NCBI RefSeq assembly: GCF_900099815.1
Contig: NZ_FNCW01000003.1
Span: 1-64,000 of the forward strand
Direction of reading: 5' to 3'
From: Psychroflexus sediminis
GTDB lineage: Bacteria; Bacteroidota; Bacteroidia; Flavobacteriales; Flavobacteriaceae
DNA: 64,000 nucleotides
The notes beneath the pieces were generated by a model. It was given only the letters and a program-made list of their open reading frames with translations, was not told the origin of the DNA and made no database searches. Below are positions 1-7,612 of the stretch, in pieces (the stretch's first letter is position 1; every line of letters starts with the position of its first letter). The position numbers and the translations under genes are program-made.

Positions 1-120
1 AATAGATTGTGGGTGATTATCCAGAACACCTCTGTTTTTAACTTGTACATCATTGCTGTTCAAACAGCAATAATCTAAAGTGTCTTTTGAAATGTCAATT
101 CCTGTAACAATATTTTCCAT
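1..120 (-). CDS. IS110 family transposase, N-terminal fragment (cut by window edge)
   Basis: Reading from the ATG complementary to 118-120, the frame is open to the window edge (40 residues). It begins MENIVTGIDISKDTLDYCC. The GIDISKDTLD segment is the first beta strand of the RuvC-like DEDD domain of IS110 transposases, with Asp9 as the first catalytic acidic residue. These recombinases excise and insert the element through a circular intermediate and are guided by a structured RNA from the element's non-coding end. The serine-containing Tnp domain expected in the C-terminal half is outside the window, so intactness cannot be judged. No frameshift is seen in the visible part. Confidence 0.85.
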   Translation of the reverse strand, partial: MENIVTGIDISKDTLDYCCLNSNDVQVKNRGVLDNHPQSI

Positions 121-172
121 AACTTTGAATTAGCTATTAAAAACCTGAAGAACCAATAGGTCTGAGTACTAA

Positions 173-357
173 CGCTATTAATAAGCCTAAAAGCTTTACA
201 TTCTAAATGGTACCAAAACCTAAAGAGGGTGCAAGGACTAATGCTCGATATGAAGCTTAAATTTCAAGAGTCGAGATAGTTCACCTTGCTCCTCTGGTTT
301 TTCAGAAATTTAATATGATTAAACTTCTTATAAATATAAAATGTAAAACTAATAGCG
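173..357 (-). ncRNA. candidate IS110 bridge RNA (nested stem structure upstream of the transposase)
   Basis: On the transposase strand the leader folds into nested stems, all seen directly. The outer stem is CGCTATTA 173-180 with TAATAGCG 350-357. The next is TTTACATT 195-202 with AATGTAAA 340-347. A 16-bp interrupted stem pairs AAACC 216-220, AGAGG 224-228 and GCAAGG 231-236 with CCTTGC 284-289, CCTCT 291-295 and GGTTT 296-300. The apical part pairs CTCGA 244-248 with TCGAG 271-275 and TGAA 251-254 with TTCA 263-266. GCTATTA recurs at 133-139 and could compete with the outer stem. IS110-group elements encode a bridge RNA at this position; the assignment here is inferred from position and fold. 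The loops that would pair with target and donor DNA cannot be assigned without the element ends. Confidence 0.5.
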
Positions 358-492
358 CAGTCGAGAGGTTTTTAGACAGAAGCAATTAAATTGAAAACCC
401 GGTAGAACATTCATAGGATATTTCTTAGTGTGGAGTCTTTACTTATATTCAAAATTATAAAAACAAATTAGTAAATTGCTTTCAAAAAATTT

Positions 493-747
493 ATGACTTC
501 TGAAGCTATACAAGCGCGTTTAAAGCAAATCGTAAAACCTTATGTCAACAATCAGGAAAATTTTGAAAATCTAAGCCCTGAATCTAACTTCATCAATGAC
601 CTTGAAATCAATTCTGCTAATCTGGTGGACATCGTGCTTGATGTTGAGGATGAATTCGACATTCGTATTGAAAATGACGATATGGAAAAAATGACCGATG
701 TAGAAACTACTGTTGAGGTCATTCAAAATAAACTGAAAGCAAAGTGA
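493..747 (+). CDS. acyl carrier protein
   Basis: An 84-residue acidic four-helix carrier protein that holds acyl or polyketide intermediates on a phosphopantetheine arm. The attachment site is Ser41 in EINSANLVDI, followed by the typical recognition helix with VLDVEDEFDI. The usual DSL tripeptide is degenerate (N-S-A), which argues against this being the housekeeping fatty-acid AcpP and for a specialised carrier. The stop overlaps the GTG start of the phosphopantetheinyl transferase gene by 4 nt, so carrier and activating enzyme are translationally coupled. In flavobacteria such pairs occur in flexirubin or aryl-polyene pathways. No other gene of such a cluster is visible because the IS110 element lies immediately upstream. 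Function as a carrier is secure; the pathway is not. Confidence 0.88.
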   Translation: MTSEAIQARLKQIVKPYVNNQENFENLSPESNFINDLEINSANLVDIVLDVEDEFDIRIENDDMEKMTDVETTVEVIQNKLKAK

Positions 748-1265
748 TTGGGAATGACATCGTCGATTTAGCTAAGGCCAAGGAAGAGTCAAACATTTTT
801 CGGCCTCGATATCTTCAAAAAGTCAGTTCCCCCGAAGAAATCGAACGCATTTTATCTGCTACCGATCCCGTGAAGTGCTTCTGGAGAATGTGGACGATGA
901 AAGAAAGTGCTTATAAAGCATTTCAGAGACAGTTTGATCTAAAACCGGTGTTCAATCCATTTGCTTTTACCTGTCTTTTTGAAGATTCTGAATTTGGAAC
1001 AGTGGATTTTCGTGATCATCAGCTTGCTATTAAAACCCTTCAGACCGAAGATTTCGTCTATTCTGAAGTCTTGGATAATGAACATAATCATAATTTTTTT
1101 GGCGGGAGTTGCGATTTTCTTTTGAAGGTCAAAAATCAGCTCAATCTTCCATCGCTTCCAAAATTCACAAAAACAGAACTGGGTCTGCCAGTCTTAAGTC
1201 TGGCAGATAAAATTTCGCCTGTTTCAAAAACCCATCACGGCAAATTCCAAGCCTTTCAGTATTAA
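744..1265 (+). CDS. 4'-phosphopantetheinyl transferase superfamily protein
   Basis: A 173-residue enzyme predicted to transfer phosphopantetheine from coenzyme A to the serine of a carrier protein, most likely the ACP encoded just upstream. It shows the two hallmark motifs: GNDIVDL at residues 3-9 (Mg-binding Asp) and WTMKESAYKAF at 50-60 (catalytic Glu/Lys). It is longer than AcpS (about 120 residues) and shorter than two-domain Sfp enzymes (about 220). The GTG start is supported by the GTGA overlap with the ACP stop and by the motif beginning at residue 3. A 7-bp palindrome at 1185-1206 lies inside the coding region and is probably incidental. Confidence 0.85.
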   Translation: MIGNDIVDLAKAKEESNIFRPRYLQKVSSPEEIERILSATDPVKCFWRMWTMKESAYKAFQRQFDLKPVFNPFAFTCLFEDSEFGTVDFRDHQLAIKTLQTEDFVYSEVLDNEHNHNFFGGSCDFLLKVKNQLNLPSLPKFTKTELGLPVLSLADKISPVSKTHHGKFQAFQY

Positions 1266-1314
1266 GAATTTAATAAAGAATGCGTCTCTGGTACAATTCA
1301 TGCAATTGGTTTAT

Positions 1315-1322
1315 TATATTTG
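1315..1322 (+). promoter_or_regulatory. -7 box TATATTTG for the secreted protein gene
   Basis: Exact match to the Bacteroidota -7 consensus TAnnTTTG. It ends 2 nt before the first ATG (1325) and 5 nt before the second (1328), so the mRNA would be leaderless or nearly so. No clear -33 TTG is seen. Confidence 0.5.
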
Positions 1323-1324
1323 TA

Positions 1325-1975
1325 ATGATGAAAGGTTTTAACTACATATTTTTAATTCTTTTAATAAGTTCCGTAGGGTTTGTAAATGCTCAAAGTCGTG
1401 ATTTTCCTACTCGTGGATCTGAAGTGAATTCTAATCCGAGATTTAAATCGTCGAGTTCAAGTTCCGGAATGAATCGTCTTGGCGTCCCTAACCGTAGTAA
1501 AGTCAAGGATTTTTTCGCAAAAGATGAAAAAGGCGTTGACTTTAAGGCGAAAACTCAATTTACCAATCCTAGTGATTTGTGGACGGATAAGCTCAACAAA
1601 AAACCGGAAGATGAGAATAAAGGCATGAGAGCGGAATGGGCGGAAGATATGAGTCTTGGTGATTTTGTAACCTCTTCAGACAAAATGACCTTTATTTGCC
1701 GAGATCATATGATGTATGACGGTGACCGTGTTCAGATCAGAGTTAACGATAAAATCATCGTAGAAAATTTACTTTTGGAAAACGCTTATAAGGAAATAAC
1801 CATACCGCTTGAGATAGGTTTTAATAAAATTGAATTTATAGCGCTCAACCAGGGAGAGGCCGGTCCAAATACAGCTGAACTTAAAATCATTGATGGGTCT
1901 AAACTGCTGTCCAGAAACGTCTGGAATTTGTTAACTGGCGTCAAAGCCAGTACCGTCATCGTTAAAAACGAGTAA
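1325..1975 (+). CDS. secreted protein of unknown function
   Basis: 216 residues from ATG 1325, or 215 from ATG 1328. An upstream in-frame start at 1280 would put polar residues before the signal peptide and precede the promoter, so it is rejected. Residues 1-24 are a classical signal peptide ending VNA/QS (signal peptidase I), so the product is periplasmic or exported. A Ser-rich linker (RFKSSSSSSG) follows. The C-terminal half (about 120-205) is rich in beta-type segments such as GDRVQIRVNDKIIVENL and GFNKIEFIALNQGEAGPN, suggesting a beta-sandwich fold. No family is recognised with certainty. The stop codon directly abuts the stop of the convergent recQ gene, leaving no room for a separate terminator. 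Confidence 0.7.
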   Translation: MMKGFNYIFLILLISSVGFVNAQSRDFPTRGSEVNSNPRFKSSSSSSGMNRLGVPNRSKVKDFFAKDEKGVDFKAKTQFTNPSDLWTDKLNKKPEDENKGMRAEWAEDMSLGDFVTSSDKMTFICRDHMMYDGDRVQIRVNDKIIVENLLLENAYKEITIPLEIGFNKIEFIALNQGEAGPNTAELKIIDGSKLLSRNVWNLLTGVKASTVIVKNE

Positions 1976-4063
1976 CTACTTTTCCAAAATAGCAATGGCT
2001 ATTCGAATTTTTCCATAACTCATTTTTTCATCCATAGCCTCAAAAATTGGTTTTACGGCGCCTTTATAATCTATCTTTTTAAGCATGCTCTCGACTTCTT
2101 TTAGTTCTGAGTCCGAAATGTATTGTCTTAACTCTACAGGTTTTCCTTCGGAATATAGTTTGGATAAATGAGAGATGATAGTCGTCGTTTTAAGGTTTCG
2201 TTTTTTAGCCATCTCTTCAATGCTATTTCCATCCTCATAAAGCTTATAGGTCTCTTCATAAGTTGAGGTTTTCTTTTTTCTTTTCCTGGTGTTGAATAAT
2301 TTGATAACCTCAATAAATTCATCGGCATATTTTTCAGCTTTTAAGCTATTCACACCACTTATGGATCTGAATTCTTCTTCACTCTGAGGTCTGTCTTTTT
2401 CAATTTCTTTTAATGTTGCATCGTTGAAGACCAAGTAAGGCGGAATGTTTTCTTCAACAGAAATTTGCATCCTCAATTGTTTTAACTGATTGAACAGAGT
2501 TGATGTTTTTGAGGCCTTCTTAATTTCTGTCCCTCCAGTTTGTTCTGCTTTCGGTTTTGTTAACCACACTTGCTCACCTTCAAAAAGGACTTGTTTTGCT
2601 AAAGGTGTAAATTCTAAAGCATTTTTTCTGTGAAATGCAATTTCAATATAGCCGAGGTTGATAAGCTGTAAAATGTAGTGCTGCCAATCTTTCCAGCTGA
2701 TATCGCTTCCAATACCATAGGTTTTAAGCTCTTGATAGCCTTTGTCATAAATTCCCGCATTTTTGGCTCCCCTTAAAATATCGATGATGACCCCTATAGG
2801 TTCTTCTTGCTTAACTCTTGCCACTGCAGAGAGAGCTTTTTGCGCTATAACTTTAGCATCTATAAATCGTGGTGGATTTTTGCACACATCACAAAATCCA
2901 CAATTTTCAGAGAGGTGTTCGCCAAAGTAGCCAAGTAAAATCCGTCTTCTGCAGGACGTGGCTTCGGAAAATTGCTTCATACGTTCTAATTTGGCATCTT
3001 GAACGTCCTGGTTATTTCCATTTTCATTGAAGCGTTTATACTGAATGACATCGGCGTAAGAATGAAACATCAGTGCATTGGCTTTAAGGCCGTCTCTTCC
3101 AGACCGGCCTATTTCCTGATAGTAACCTTCTATATTTTTGGGCATATTATAATGAATTACCCAGCGTACATTCGACTTGTCAATACCCATCCCAAAGGCT
3201 ACAGTAGCGCAAATAATCTGGGTTTTATCATAGACGAATTCTTCTTGAATTTTGGTTCTTGTCTCTGCATCCAAACCAGCATGATATGCTTTGGCTTTAA
3301 ATCCCTTTTGAGTGAGATCTTTGGCTAGCTTTTCTGTAGATTTCCGGCTTAAGCTATAGACAATTCCAGCTTCATCTTTTCTTTTCAACAAGAAATTTTC
3401 AATCTGCTTTAAGCGCTGGTTGGCAGTTCTAACCTCTAAAAAAATATTTTCTCTGTCAAATGAAGACAGAAAGACTTTAGCTTTTGGAATGCTTAGTTGT
3501 TTTAGAATGTCTTTTCTGGTGGTTTTATCTGCTGTTGCCGTTAAGGCCAGCACCGGCGTATTAGGTAAGGATTTTTTCAAAAACCCGAGCTGTTGGTAGG
3601 AAGGTCTGAAATCATGACCCCAGGACGAGATACAATGGGCTTCATCTACAGCAACACAGCTGATATAGTTTTCGTTTAAAATCTCCTGTAGACCCGAAAG
3701 GCTCTCTGGTGCGGTATAAAGTAATTTTAATTCTCTTCTGGCGACTTTGGATTTGATGTCCTGCTGGGTCTCGGCTGTCTGGGTTGAATTGAAAAACTCG
3801 GCTTCAATACCGTTGCTTTTTAGTCCATCTACCTGATCTTTCATCAGGGCAATGAGCGGAGAAATAACCAGGGTAACACCTTCAAATGACAAAGCTGGTA
3901 ACTGAAAACACATGGACTTTCCGCCACCGGTAGGCATGACCACTAAAGCGTCATTTTTATTGAGCACGTGCTCAATTATTTCAGATTGGTGTGTTCTAAA
4001 ACTATCATAACCAAAATAGGTTTTAAGATGTGAAAGGCTATTCTGAATAAGTTGAGCGGACAT
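1976..4063 (-). CDS. recQ: ATP-dependent DNA helicase RecQ
   Basis: A 695-residue 3'-5' superfamily-2 helicase acting in recombination and replication-fork repair. Visible in order: Walker A PTGGGKS (44-50), the DEAH box with its aromatic-rich loop [11 protein letters not shown] (140-150), motif [12 protein letters not shown] (316-325), the four zinc cysteines C371, C388, C391 and C394 of the RQC region, and an HRDC domain at about 520-600. A C-terminal helix-turn-helix segment (about 610-660, with [20 protein letters not shown]) is the extra domain common in Firmicutes and Bacteroidota RecQ. Length and domain order are complete. It is transcribed divergently from the Rrf2 regulator gene. Confidence 0.97.
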   Translation of the reverse strand: MSAQLIQNSLSHLKTYFGYDSFRTHQSEIIEHVLNKNDALVVMPTGGGKSMCFQLPALSFEGVTLVISPLIALMKDQVDGLKSNGIEAEFFNSTQTAETQQDIKSKVARRELKLLYTAPESLSGLQEILNENYISCVAVDEAHCISSWGHDFRPSYQQLGFLKKSLPNTPVLALTATADKTTRKDILKQLSIPKAKVFLSSFDRENIFLEVRTANQRLKQIENFLLKRKDEAGIVYSLSRKSTEKLAKDLTQKGFKAKAYHAGLDAETRTKIQEEFVYDKTQIICATVAFGMGIDKSNVRWVIHYNMPKNIEGYYQEIGRSGRDGLKANALMFHSYADVIQYKRFNENGNNQDVQDAKLERMKQFSEATSCRRRILLGYFGEHLSENCGFCDVCKNPPRFIDAKVIAQKALSAVARVKQEEPIGVIIDILRGAKNAGIYDKGYQELKTYGIGSDISWKDWQHYILQLINLGYIEIAFHRKNALEFTPLAKQVLFEGEQVWLTKPKAEQTGGTEIKKASKTSTLFNQLKQLRMQISVEENIPPYLVFNDATLKEIEKDRPQSEEEFRSISGVNSLKAEKYADEFIEVIKLFNTRKRKKKTSTYEETYKLYEDGNSIEEMAKKRNLKTTTIISHLSKLYSEGKPVELRQYISDSELKEVESMLKKIDYKGAVKPIFEAMDEKMSYGKIRIAIAILEK

Positions 4064-4131
4064 GAAAAAGGTTTCGGAATTGAAGTTGCAAATTACAATT
4101 TCAGTTTCAGTTTTTTAAAGTTGAATAATGA

Positions 4132-4139
4132 TATATTTG
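4132..4139 (+). promoter_or_regulatory. -7 box TATATTTG for the Rrf2 regulator
   Basis: Exact TAnnTTTG match ending 5 nt before ATG 4145. Transcription would start at or next to the start codon, giving a leaderless mRNA. Confidence 0.55.
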
Positions 4140-4144
4140 TCATA

Positions 4145-4582
4145 ATGATATCCAAAAAAACTAAATACGCTATCAATGCCCTGGTCTTTCTTGCCAAAAG
4201 AAATGGAGAAGGCCCTATTATTATTAGTGAAATCGCTGATAAAGAGCATATTCCAAGAAAATTTCTAGAATCTATTTTGCTCAATCTTAAAAAAGCAGGT
4301 ATTCTGGCCAGTAAAAAGGGAAAGGGAGGTGGTTATTATCTTTTGAAAGATCCAAACGAAATCAATTTAGCCGACGTGATGCGCCTTTTCGATGGGCCTA
4401 TTGCTTTTCTACCCTGTGTGACCTATAAATACTACGAGCGTTGTGAAGAATGCAAGGATGAAGAAACCTGCGGTATTCGTGATGTTTTTTTTGAAGTAAA
4501 AAAGAAAACTGTAGAACTTTTAAAACAAGCAAGCTTAAGTGAAATTATAAAACGGGAAAATCGCCTGATTACTCTTCTCTAG
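4145..4582 (+). CDS. Rrf2 family transcriptional regulator, Fe-S type
   Basis: 145 residues from ATG 4145. A longer frame from 4052 would overlap the recQ start and lie upstream of the promoter. The N-terminal winged helix (residues 1-70, with the wing GKGGGYYL) binds DNA. The C-terminal part has four cysteines (C91, C100, C103, C109) in the arrangement PCV...ERCEECKDEETCG, consistent with an iron-sulfur cluster as in IscR, NsrR and related regulators. Rrf2 proteins often sense cysteine supply, iron-sulfur status or NO. The anion-permease gene that follows and a palindrome in its promoter suggest control of sulfur-anion uptake, but that is inference. Family assignment is firm; ligand and targets are not. 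Confidence 0.9.
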   Translation: MISKKTKYAINALVFLAKRNGEGPIIISEIADKEHIPRKFLESILLNLKKAGILASKKGKGGGYYLLKDPNEINLADVMRLFDGPIAFLPCVTYKYYERCEECKDEETCGIRDVFFEVKKKTVELLKQASLSEIIKRENRLITLL

Positions 4583-4619
4583 CTCTTTCAGAGTCATAAA
4601 TAAATATTTTTTTATATAA

Positions 4620-4648
4620 AGTCTATAGATCAGGTAGACTATTCTATA
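4620..4648 (+). promoter_or_regulatory. candidate operator: two interleaved 6-bp palindromes
   Basis: Two perfect inverted repeats overlap just upstream of the permease gene: AGTCTA (4620-4625) with TAGACT (4635-4640), and TATAGA (4624-4629) with TCTATA (4643-4648). The second covers part of the -7 box at 4645-4652, a typical repressor position. The Rrf2 regulator gene directly upstream is the obvious candidate protein. Binding is not shown. Confidence 0.4.
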
Positions 4649-4652
4649 TTTG
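4645..4652 (+). promoter_or_regulatory. -7 box TATATTTG for the anion permease
   Basis: Exact TAnnTTTG match 14 nt before ATG 4667, overlapped by the palindrome described at 4620-4648. Confidence 0.55.
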
Positions 4653-4666
4653 GAAAAATATTTTTG

Positions 4667-6463
4667 ATGACTACCGCAGCCATTATTACCATTTGTGTTA
4701 TTATTCTTGCTGTTATTTTATTTGCCACTGAAGCTCTGCCTATAGATTTAGTGGCTATTTCGATAATGCTTATTTTAGTACTGACTGGTGTGATCACTCC
4801 ACAAGAAGGGGTTGAGGGTTTTAGTAATAAAGCTACCATCACGGTTGCCTTTATGTTTGTGCTGAGTGCTGCTTTGCTGAAAACGGGAGCTCTTCAGGTT
4901 TTAGCCCACCGCTTGTCAAATATTTTCCGATATAACTTCAATAGTGGTATTTTGATGATGATGTTTATGATTGCTATTATTTCTGCATTTGTAAATAACA
5001 CTCCTGTGGTTGCTGTTTTTATACCTGTGGTCATTCAGATTGCGCATACCTCTGGGCAAAGTCCATCCAAAATGTTGATTCCCCTGTCTTTTGCCTCTAT
5101 TTTTGGTGGGATGTGTACATTGATTGGCACATCTACCAATATTTTGGTTAGTGGTATAGCTGAAAAGGAAGGGGAGCAGGCTGTTGAAATGTTTCAAATG
5201 ACACCTGTGGCAGGGATACTTTTAGTAGTGGGTGTTATTTATATGTCAATTTTAGGCATTAAACTCCTTCCTAAATCCAGACGCTCTAAGAATTTAAGAG
5301 AAAAATTTGAAGTTAATAATTACATCACTTTGGTAGAATTGCTATCAAATTCAACTTCAATAGGAAAAAAAATTATGGAATCTGAGCTGGTGACAGAATT
5401 CAAGATGGATATTATTGAAGTGAGGCGAAATGGAAGTCAGTTTACTTTGCCTCCTGGTGATTTTGAGTTGAATGAGGGAGATATTCTCAAGGTGAGGTGT
5501 GATGTGGAAAAGCTGAAATCACTTAAAGGCAAGACCAAGACTTTATCGGTTTCTCCGGTGAAAATTGGTGATAATGACCTTTCTGGAAAAAATTCTGCTT
5601 TGGTGGAAATGGTGATCACTTCTTCATCAGAAATTCATGGAAAAACGCTTAAGGAATTAGATTTTAGAAGACGGTTTAGGGCAATTCCTCTGGCTGTAAA
5701 ACACAGAGAAGACATAAAGCATGATGACTTATATGATATCAAGCTAAAGGCTGGAGATGTGATACTTGCCGAAGTCAAGTCCCATTATGTCGATGAGTTG
5801 AGCAAGTTGGAATCTGGTCAAAATACCCCCTTTGTTTTGCTATCTGAAAATCATATCACAGATTTTGACAAGAAGAAATTTAGCATTGTCATTTCATTAA
5901 TTGGAATCATGGTGCTTTTAGCGAGTACTGGATTTTTAGACATTATGGTAGGGGCCATTTGTGCGGTGGTAGTTTTGGTATTTGCCAGGATACTCACGAT
6001 GAAAGAAATCTACGAAGCCATCAACTGGAAGATTATTTTCCTTCTGGTTGGGGCTTTAAGTTTAGGCTTGGCCATCAGCAAAACGGGACTGGATACCCTT
6101 ATCGCCCAGACTATGCTTGGACAGCTTCAACCAATCGGTATCATCGCTGTGATTTCCGGACTATATTTAGTGACTTCCCTGCTGACAGAAGTGATGTCCA
6201 ATAATGCTTCAGCGGCCTTAATGACGCCCATTGCTATTGCTATCGCTCACAATTCCGGGGTTGAAGTCTTACCCTTTCTGGTCACTGTGATGATTGCGGC
6301 TTCTGCCACATTTATGACGCCTATTGGCTATCAAACCAATACCATGGTATATAGCGCCGGCAATTACAAGTTCAGAGATTTCTTTAAAGTGGGTTTTCTT
6401 CTGAATATGGTATTCTGGATCATCTCCAGCTTTACAATTCCCTGGTATTTCGATCTGATTTAA
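4667..6463 (+). CDS. SLC13/DASS family anion permease with two RCK C-terminal domains
   Basis: 598 residues. A TTG one codon earlier is also in frame, but ATG 4667 is preferred. The protein has two hydrophobic halves with the SLC13 signature in each: VNNTPVVAVFIP plus GTSTNILVSG in the first, and VMSNNASAALMTP plus PIGYQTNTMVY in the second. Between them (about 210-390) are two soluble TrkA-C/RCK_C domains, as in bacterial sulfate or dicarboxylate permeases of this type. It should import a divalent anion, sulfate being the favoured guess because of the Rrf2 neighbour, though a carboxylate is possible. The last 4 nt overlap the convergent DoxX-like gene. Confidence 0.88.
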   Translation: MTTAAIITICVIILAVILFATEALPIDLVAISIMLILVLTGVITPQEGVEGFSNKATITVAFMFVLSAALLKTGALQVLAHRLSNIFRYNFNSGILMMMFMIAIISAFVNNTPVVAVFIPVVIQIAHTSGQSPSKMLIPLSFASIFGGMCTLIGTSTNILVSGIAEKEGEQAVEMFQMTPVAGILLVVGVIYMSILGIKLLPKSRRSKNLREKFEVNNYITLVELLSNSTSIGKKIMESELVTEFKMDIIEVRRNGSQFTLPPGDFELNEGDILKVRCDVEKLKSLKGKTKTLSVSPVKIGDNDLSGKNSALVEMVITSSSEIHGKTLKELDFRRRFRAIPLAVKHREDIKHDDLYDIKLKAGDVILAEVKSHYVDELSKLESGQNTPFVLLSENHITDFDKKKFSIVISLIGIMVLLASTGFLDIMVGAICAVVVLVFARILTMKEIYEAINWKIIFLLVGALSLGLAISKTGLDTLIAQTMLGQLQPIGIIAVISGLYLVTSLLTEVMSNNASAALMTPIAIAIAHNSGVEVLPFLVTVMIAASATFMTPIGYQTNTMVYSAGNYKFRDFFKVGFLLNMVFWIISSFTIPWYFDLI

Positions 6464-6819
6464 AACAAATCAAATACCTCGAAAAATCTAAAGGCTACAT
6501 ATAAATTTAACAGGGCAAAAAACAGGGAGGGGAAGGATTGAACAAAGTTGTCTTTAATCTTTATTCGAACTCCAAATCCAAGACTCATCAAAAGCGTGAG
6601 TCCGATGGCTGCAAAGAAGCCTATAACAGGGATGAAATAATAGCCAGCGACCAAACCCACTGCTCCCAAAACCTGAAAGAAGCCTGTGAGCTGTCTTTGA
6701 ATAGGGCTCAAGCCAAATCTCCTGAATTCCTCATACATCTTTGGGCTATAAAAACAACCAAGTCCGTAAAAGAAAAATGAAATACTTATGAAGAGAACCA
6801 GGATTTGTAAAACAATCAT
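6460..6819 (-). CDS. DoxX-like small membrane protein
   Basis: 119 residues with four predicted transmembrane helices: an N-terminal helix ending in YGLGCFYSPKMYEEF, then helices around 45-65, 68-86 and 95-115. The pattern of a short four-helix protein with an amphipathic F-x-R-x-G-L segment after the first helix fits the DoxX/DoxX_2 superfamily. Its biochemical role is unknown; family members are linked to thiol or quinone redox chemistry. It is the last gene of a minus-strand run with the DUF2752 and CD225 genes (gap 6 nt) and overlaps the permease stop codon by 4 nt. Confidence 0.65.
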   Translation of the reverse strand: MIVLQILVLFISISFFFYGLGCFYSPKMYEEFRRFGLSPIQRQLTGFFQVLGAVGLVAGYYFIPVIGFFAAIGLTLLMSLGFGVRIKIKDNFVQSFPSLFFALLNLYVAFRFFEVFDLF

Positions 6820-6825
6820 ATCAGT

Positions 6826-7233
6826 TTAGGGTGCCAGGATTAGAAATGGTTCCAAAGGTATGTTTCTAAGAATCCAAAACCCCAAGACTATTGCTAAAAT
6901 TATCCAAGGTGTAGAGTTATGATGCAGCAAATTATTATTTTTTTTGGAAGTTGATTTATTGATGAAAGACACATAAAGTTTATAACCTATAACTAAAAAA
7001 GCAAGTAAAATCAAGAAGTTATGCTTTAGGCCAGTCCAGATATTGCCATGCAAAATCTCGTGAAAAGCGCGCTGAGAGCCACATCCGGGACAGTGGAATC
7101 CTGTTAAAAAATGAAAAGGACATTGTGGTGTGAAGGCAAAGCTTGTTGGATTAAAATAATAATAAAATATACCCAGAGTCAATATGGCTATGGGTATACC
7201 TATTTTTATCAGTAAAGAATTAGTTCTAAGCAC
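6826..7233 (-). CDS. DUF2752 domain membrane protein
   Basis: 135 residues. The diagnostic motif is CPF-x6-CPGCGSQRAF, with cysteines at 38, 48 and 51 just after the first transmembrane helix, followed by a helix at 70-90 and another at 110-128. This is the DUF2752 signature; the cysteine cluster looks able to bind a metal or form a disulfide near the membrane surface. No activity is established for the family. It lies 3 nt downstream of the CD225-family gene, a pairing frequently seen in Bacteroidota, which suggests the two work together. Confidence 0.85.
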   Translation of the reverse strand: MLRTNSLLIKIGIPIAILTLGIFYYYFNPTSFAFTPQCPFHFLTGFHCPGCGSQRAFHEILHGNIWTGLKHNFLILLAFLVIGYKLYVSFINKSTSKKNNNLLHHNSTPWIILAIVLGFWILRNIPLEPFLILAP

Positions 7234-7236
7234 TTA

Positions 7237-7545
7237 TCAATAGACATTTTTTTGCATTTCTGCATTGTAAGCCTCCCAGAATGCTTCACCGCCAACAAGT
7301 ACAATAAATACTATGTAACCTATGATTATAACAAGGCCAGAAACCATTGCTACAATCCACCAGGTTTTAGCGTTTTTAGAGGCCCTTAAGGCACCTTCAT
7401 AATCACCTGCGTTATACTTTGAATTCACCTGCGAAGCATAGATAATACTTACTATACCAGCTGGTAAACAGCACAGAATGGTTGTAATGATCGATAATGC
7501 CAAATGATTTGGAGGCATTGGTGGTTGACTTTGGTTAGTTTCCAT
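7237..7545 (-). CDS. CD225/dispanin family membrane protein
   Basis: 102 residues: a Pro-rich N-terminus (QPPMPPNHL), a first hydrophobic segment with LCCLPAGIVSIIYASQV, a charged loop (NSKYNAGDYEGALRASKNAKTW) and a second hydrophobic segment. This is the CD225/dispanin architecture shared with vertebrate interferon-induced transmembrane proteins. Bacterial members are uncharacterised; animal members alter membrane curvature and fusion. It is the first gene of the three-gene minus-strand set, 67 nt downstream of hemL, and may be read through from the hemL transcript. Confidence 0.82.
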   Translation of the reverse strand: METNQSQPPMPPNHLALSIITTILCCLPAGIVSIIYASQVNSKYNAGDYEGALRASKNAKTWWIVAMVSGLVIIIGYIVFIVLVGGEAFWEAYNAEMQKNVY

Positions 7546-7612
7546 TTTATAAATTTTAGTTTTGATAAAATTAACACTTCAAACCAAACTAATTAAATAT
7601 TTGTAAAGAAAA

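Larger units (their letters stand above)
1..357 (-). mobile_element. IS110-family insertion sequence, 5' part (runs off the window)
   Basis: The element is recognised from the first 40 residues of an IS110-type transposase reading out of the window and from the structured non-coding leader upstream of it. IS110-group elements carry their non-coding end before the transposase gene, as here. They have no conventional terminal inverted repeats, so the outer boundary cannot be fixed by eye: it lies somewhere between about 357, the end of the outermost stem, and 492, just before the acyl carrier protein gene. The coordinate 357 is therefore a minimum. The rest of the transposase and the other end lie outside the window. 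Confidence 0.7.

Noticed and set aside
1185-1206. 7-bp hairpin CTGCCAG/CTGGCAG near the end of the phosphopantetheinyl transferase gene
   Set aside because: It lies inside the coding region, has no T run after it and the frame continues for 19 codons, so it is not a terminator.
4052-4144. N-terminal extension of the Rrf2 regulator
   Set aside because: It overlaps the recQ start, covers the promoter box at 4132-4139 and adds residues not seen in the family; start set at 4145.
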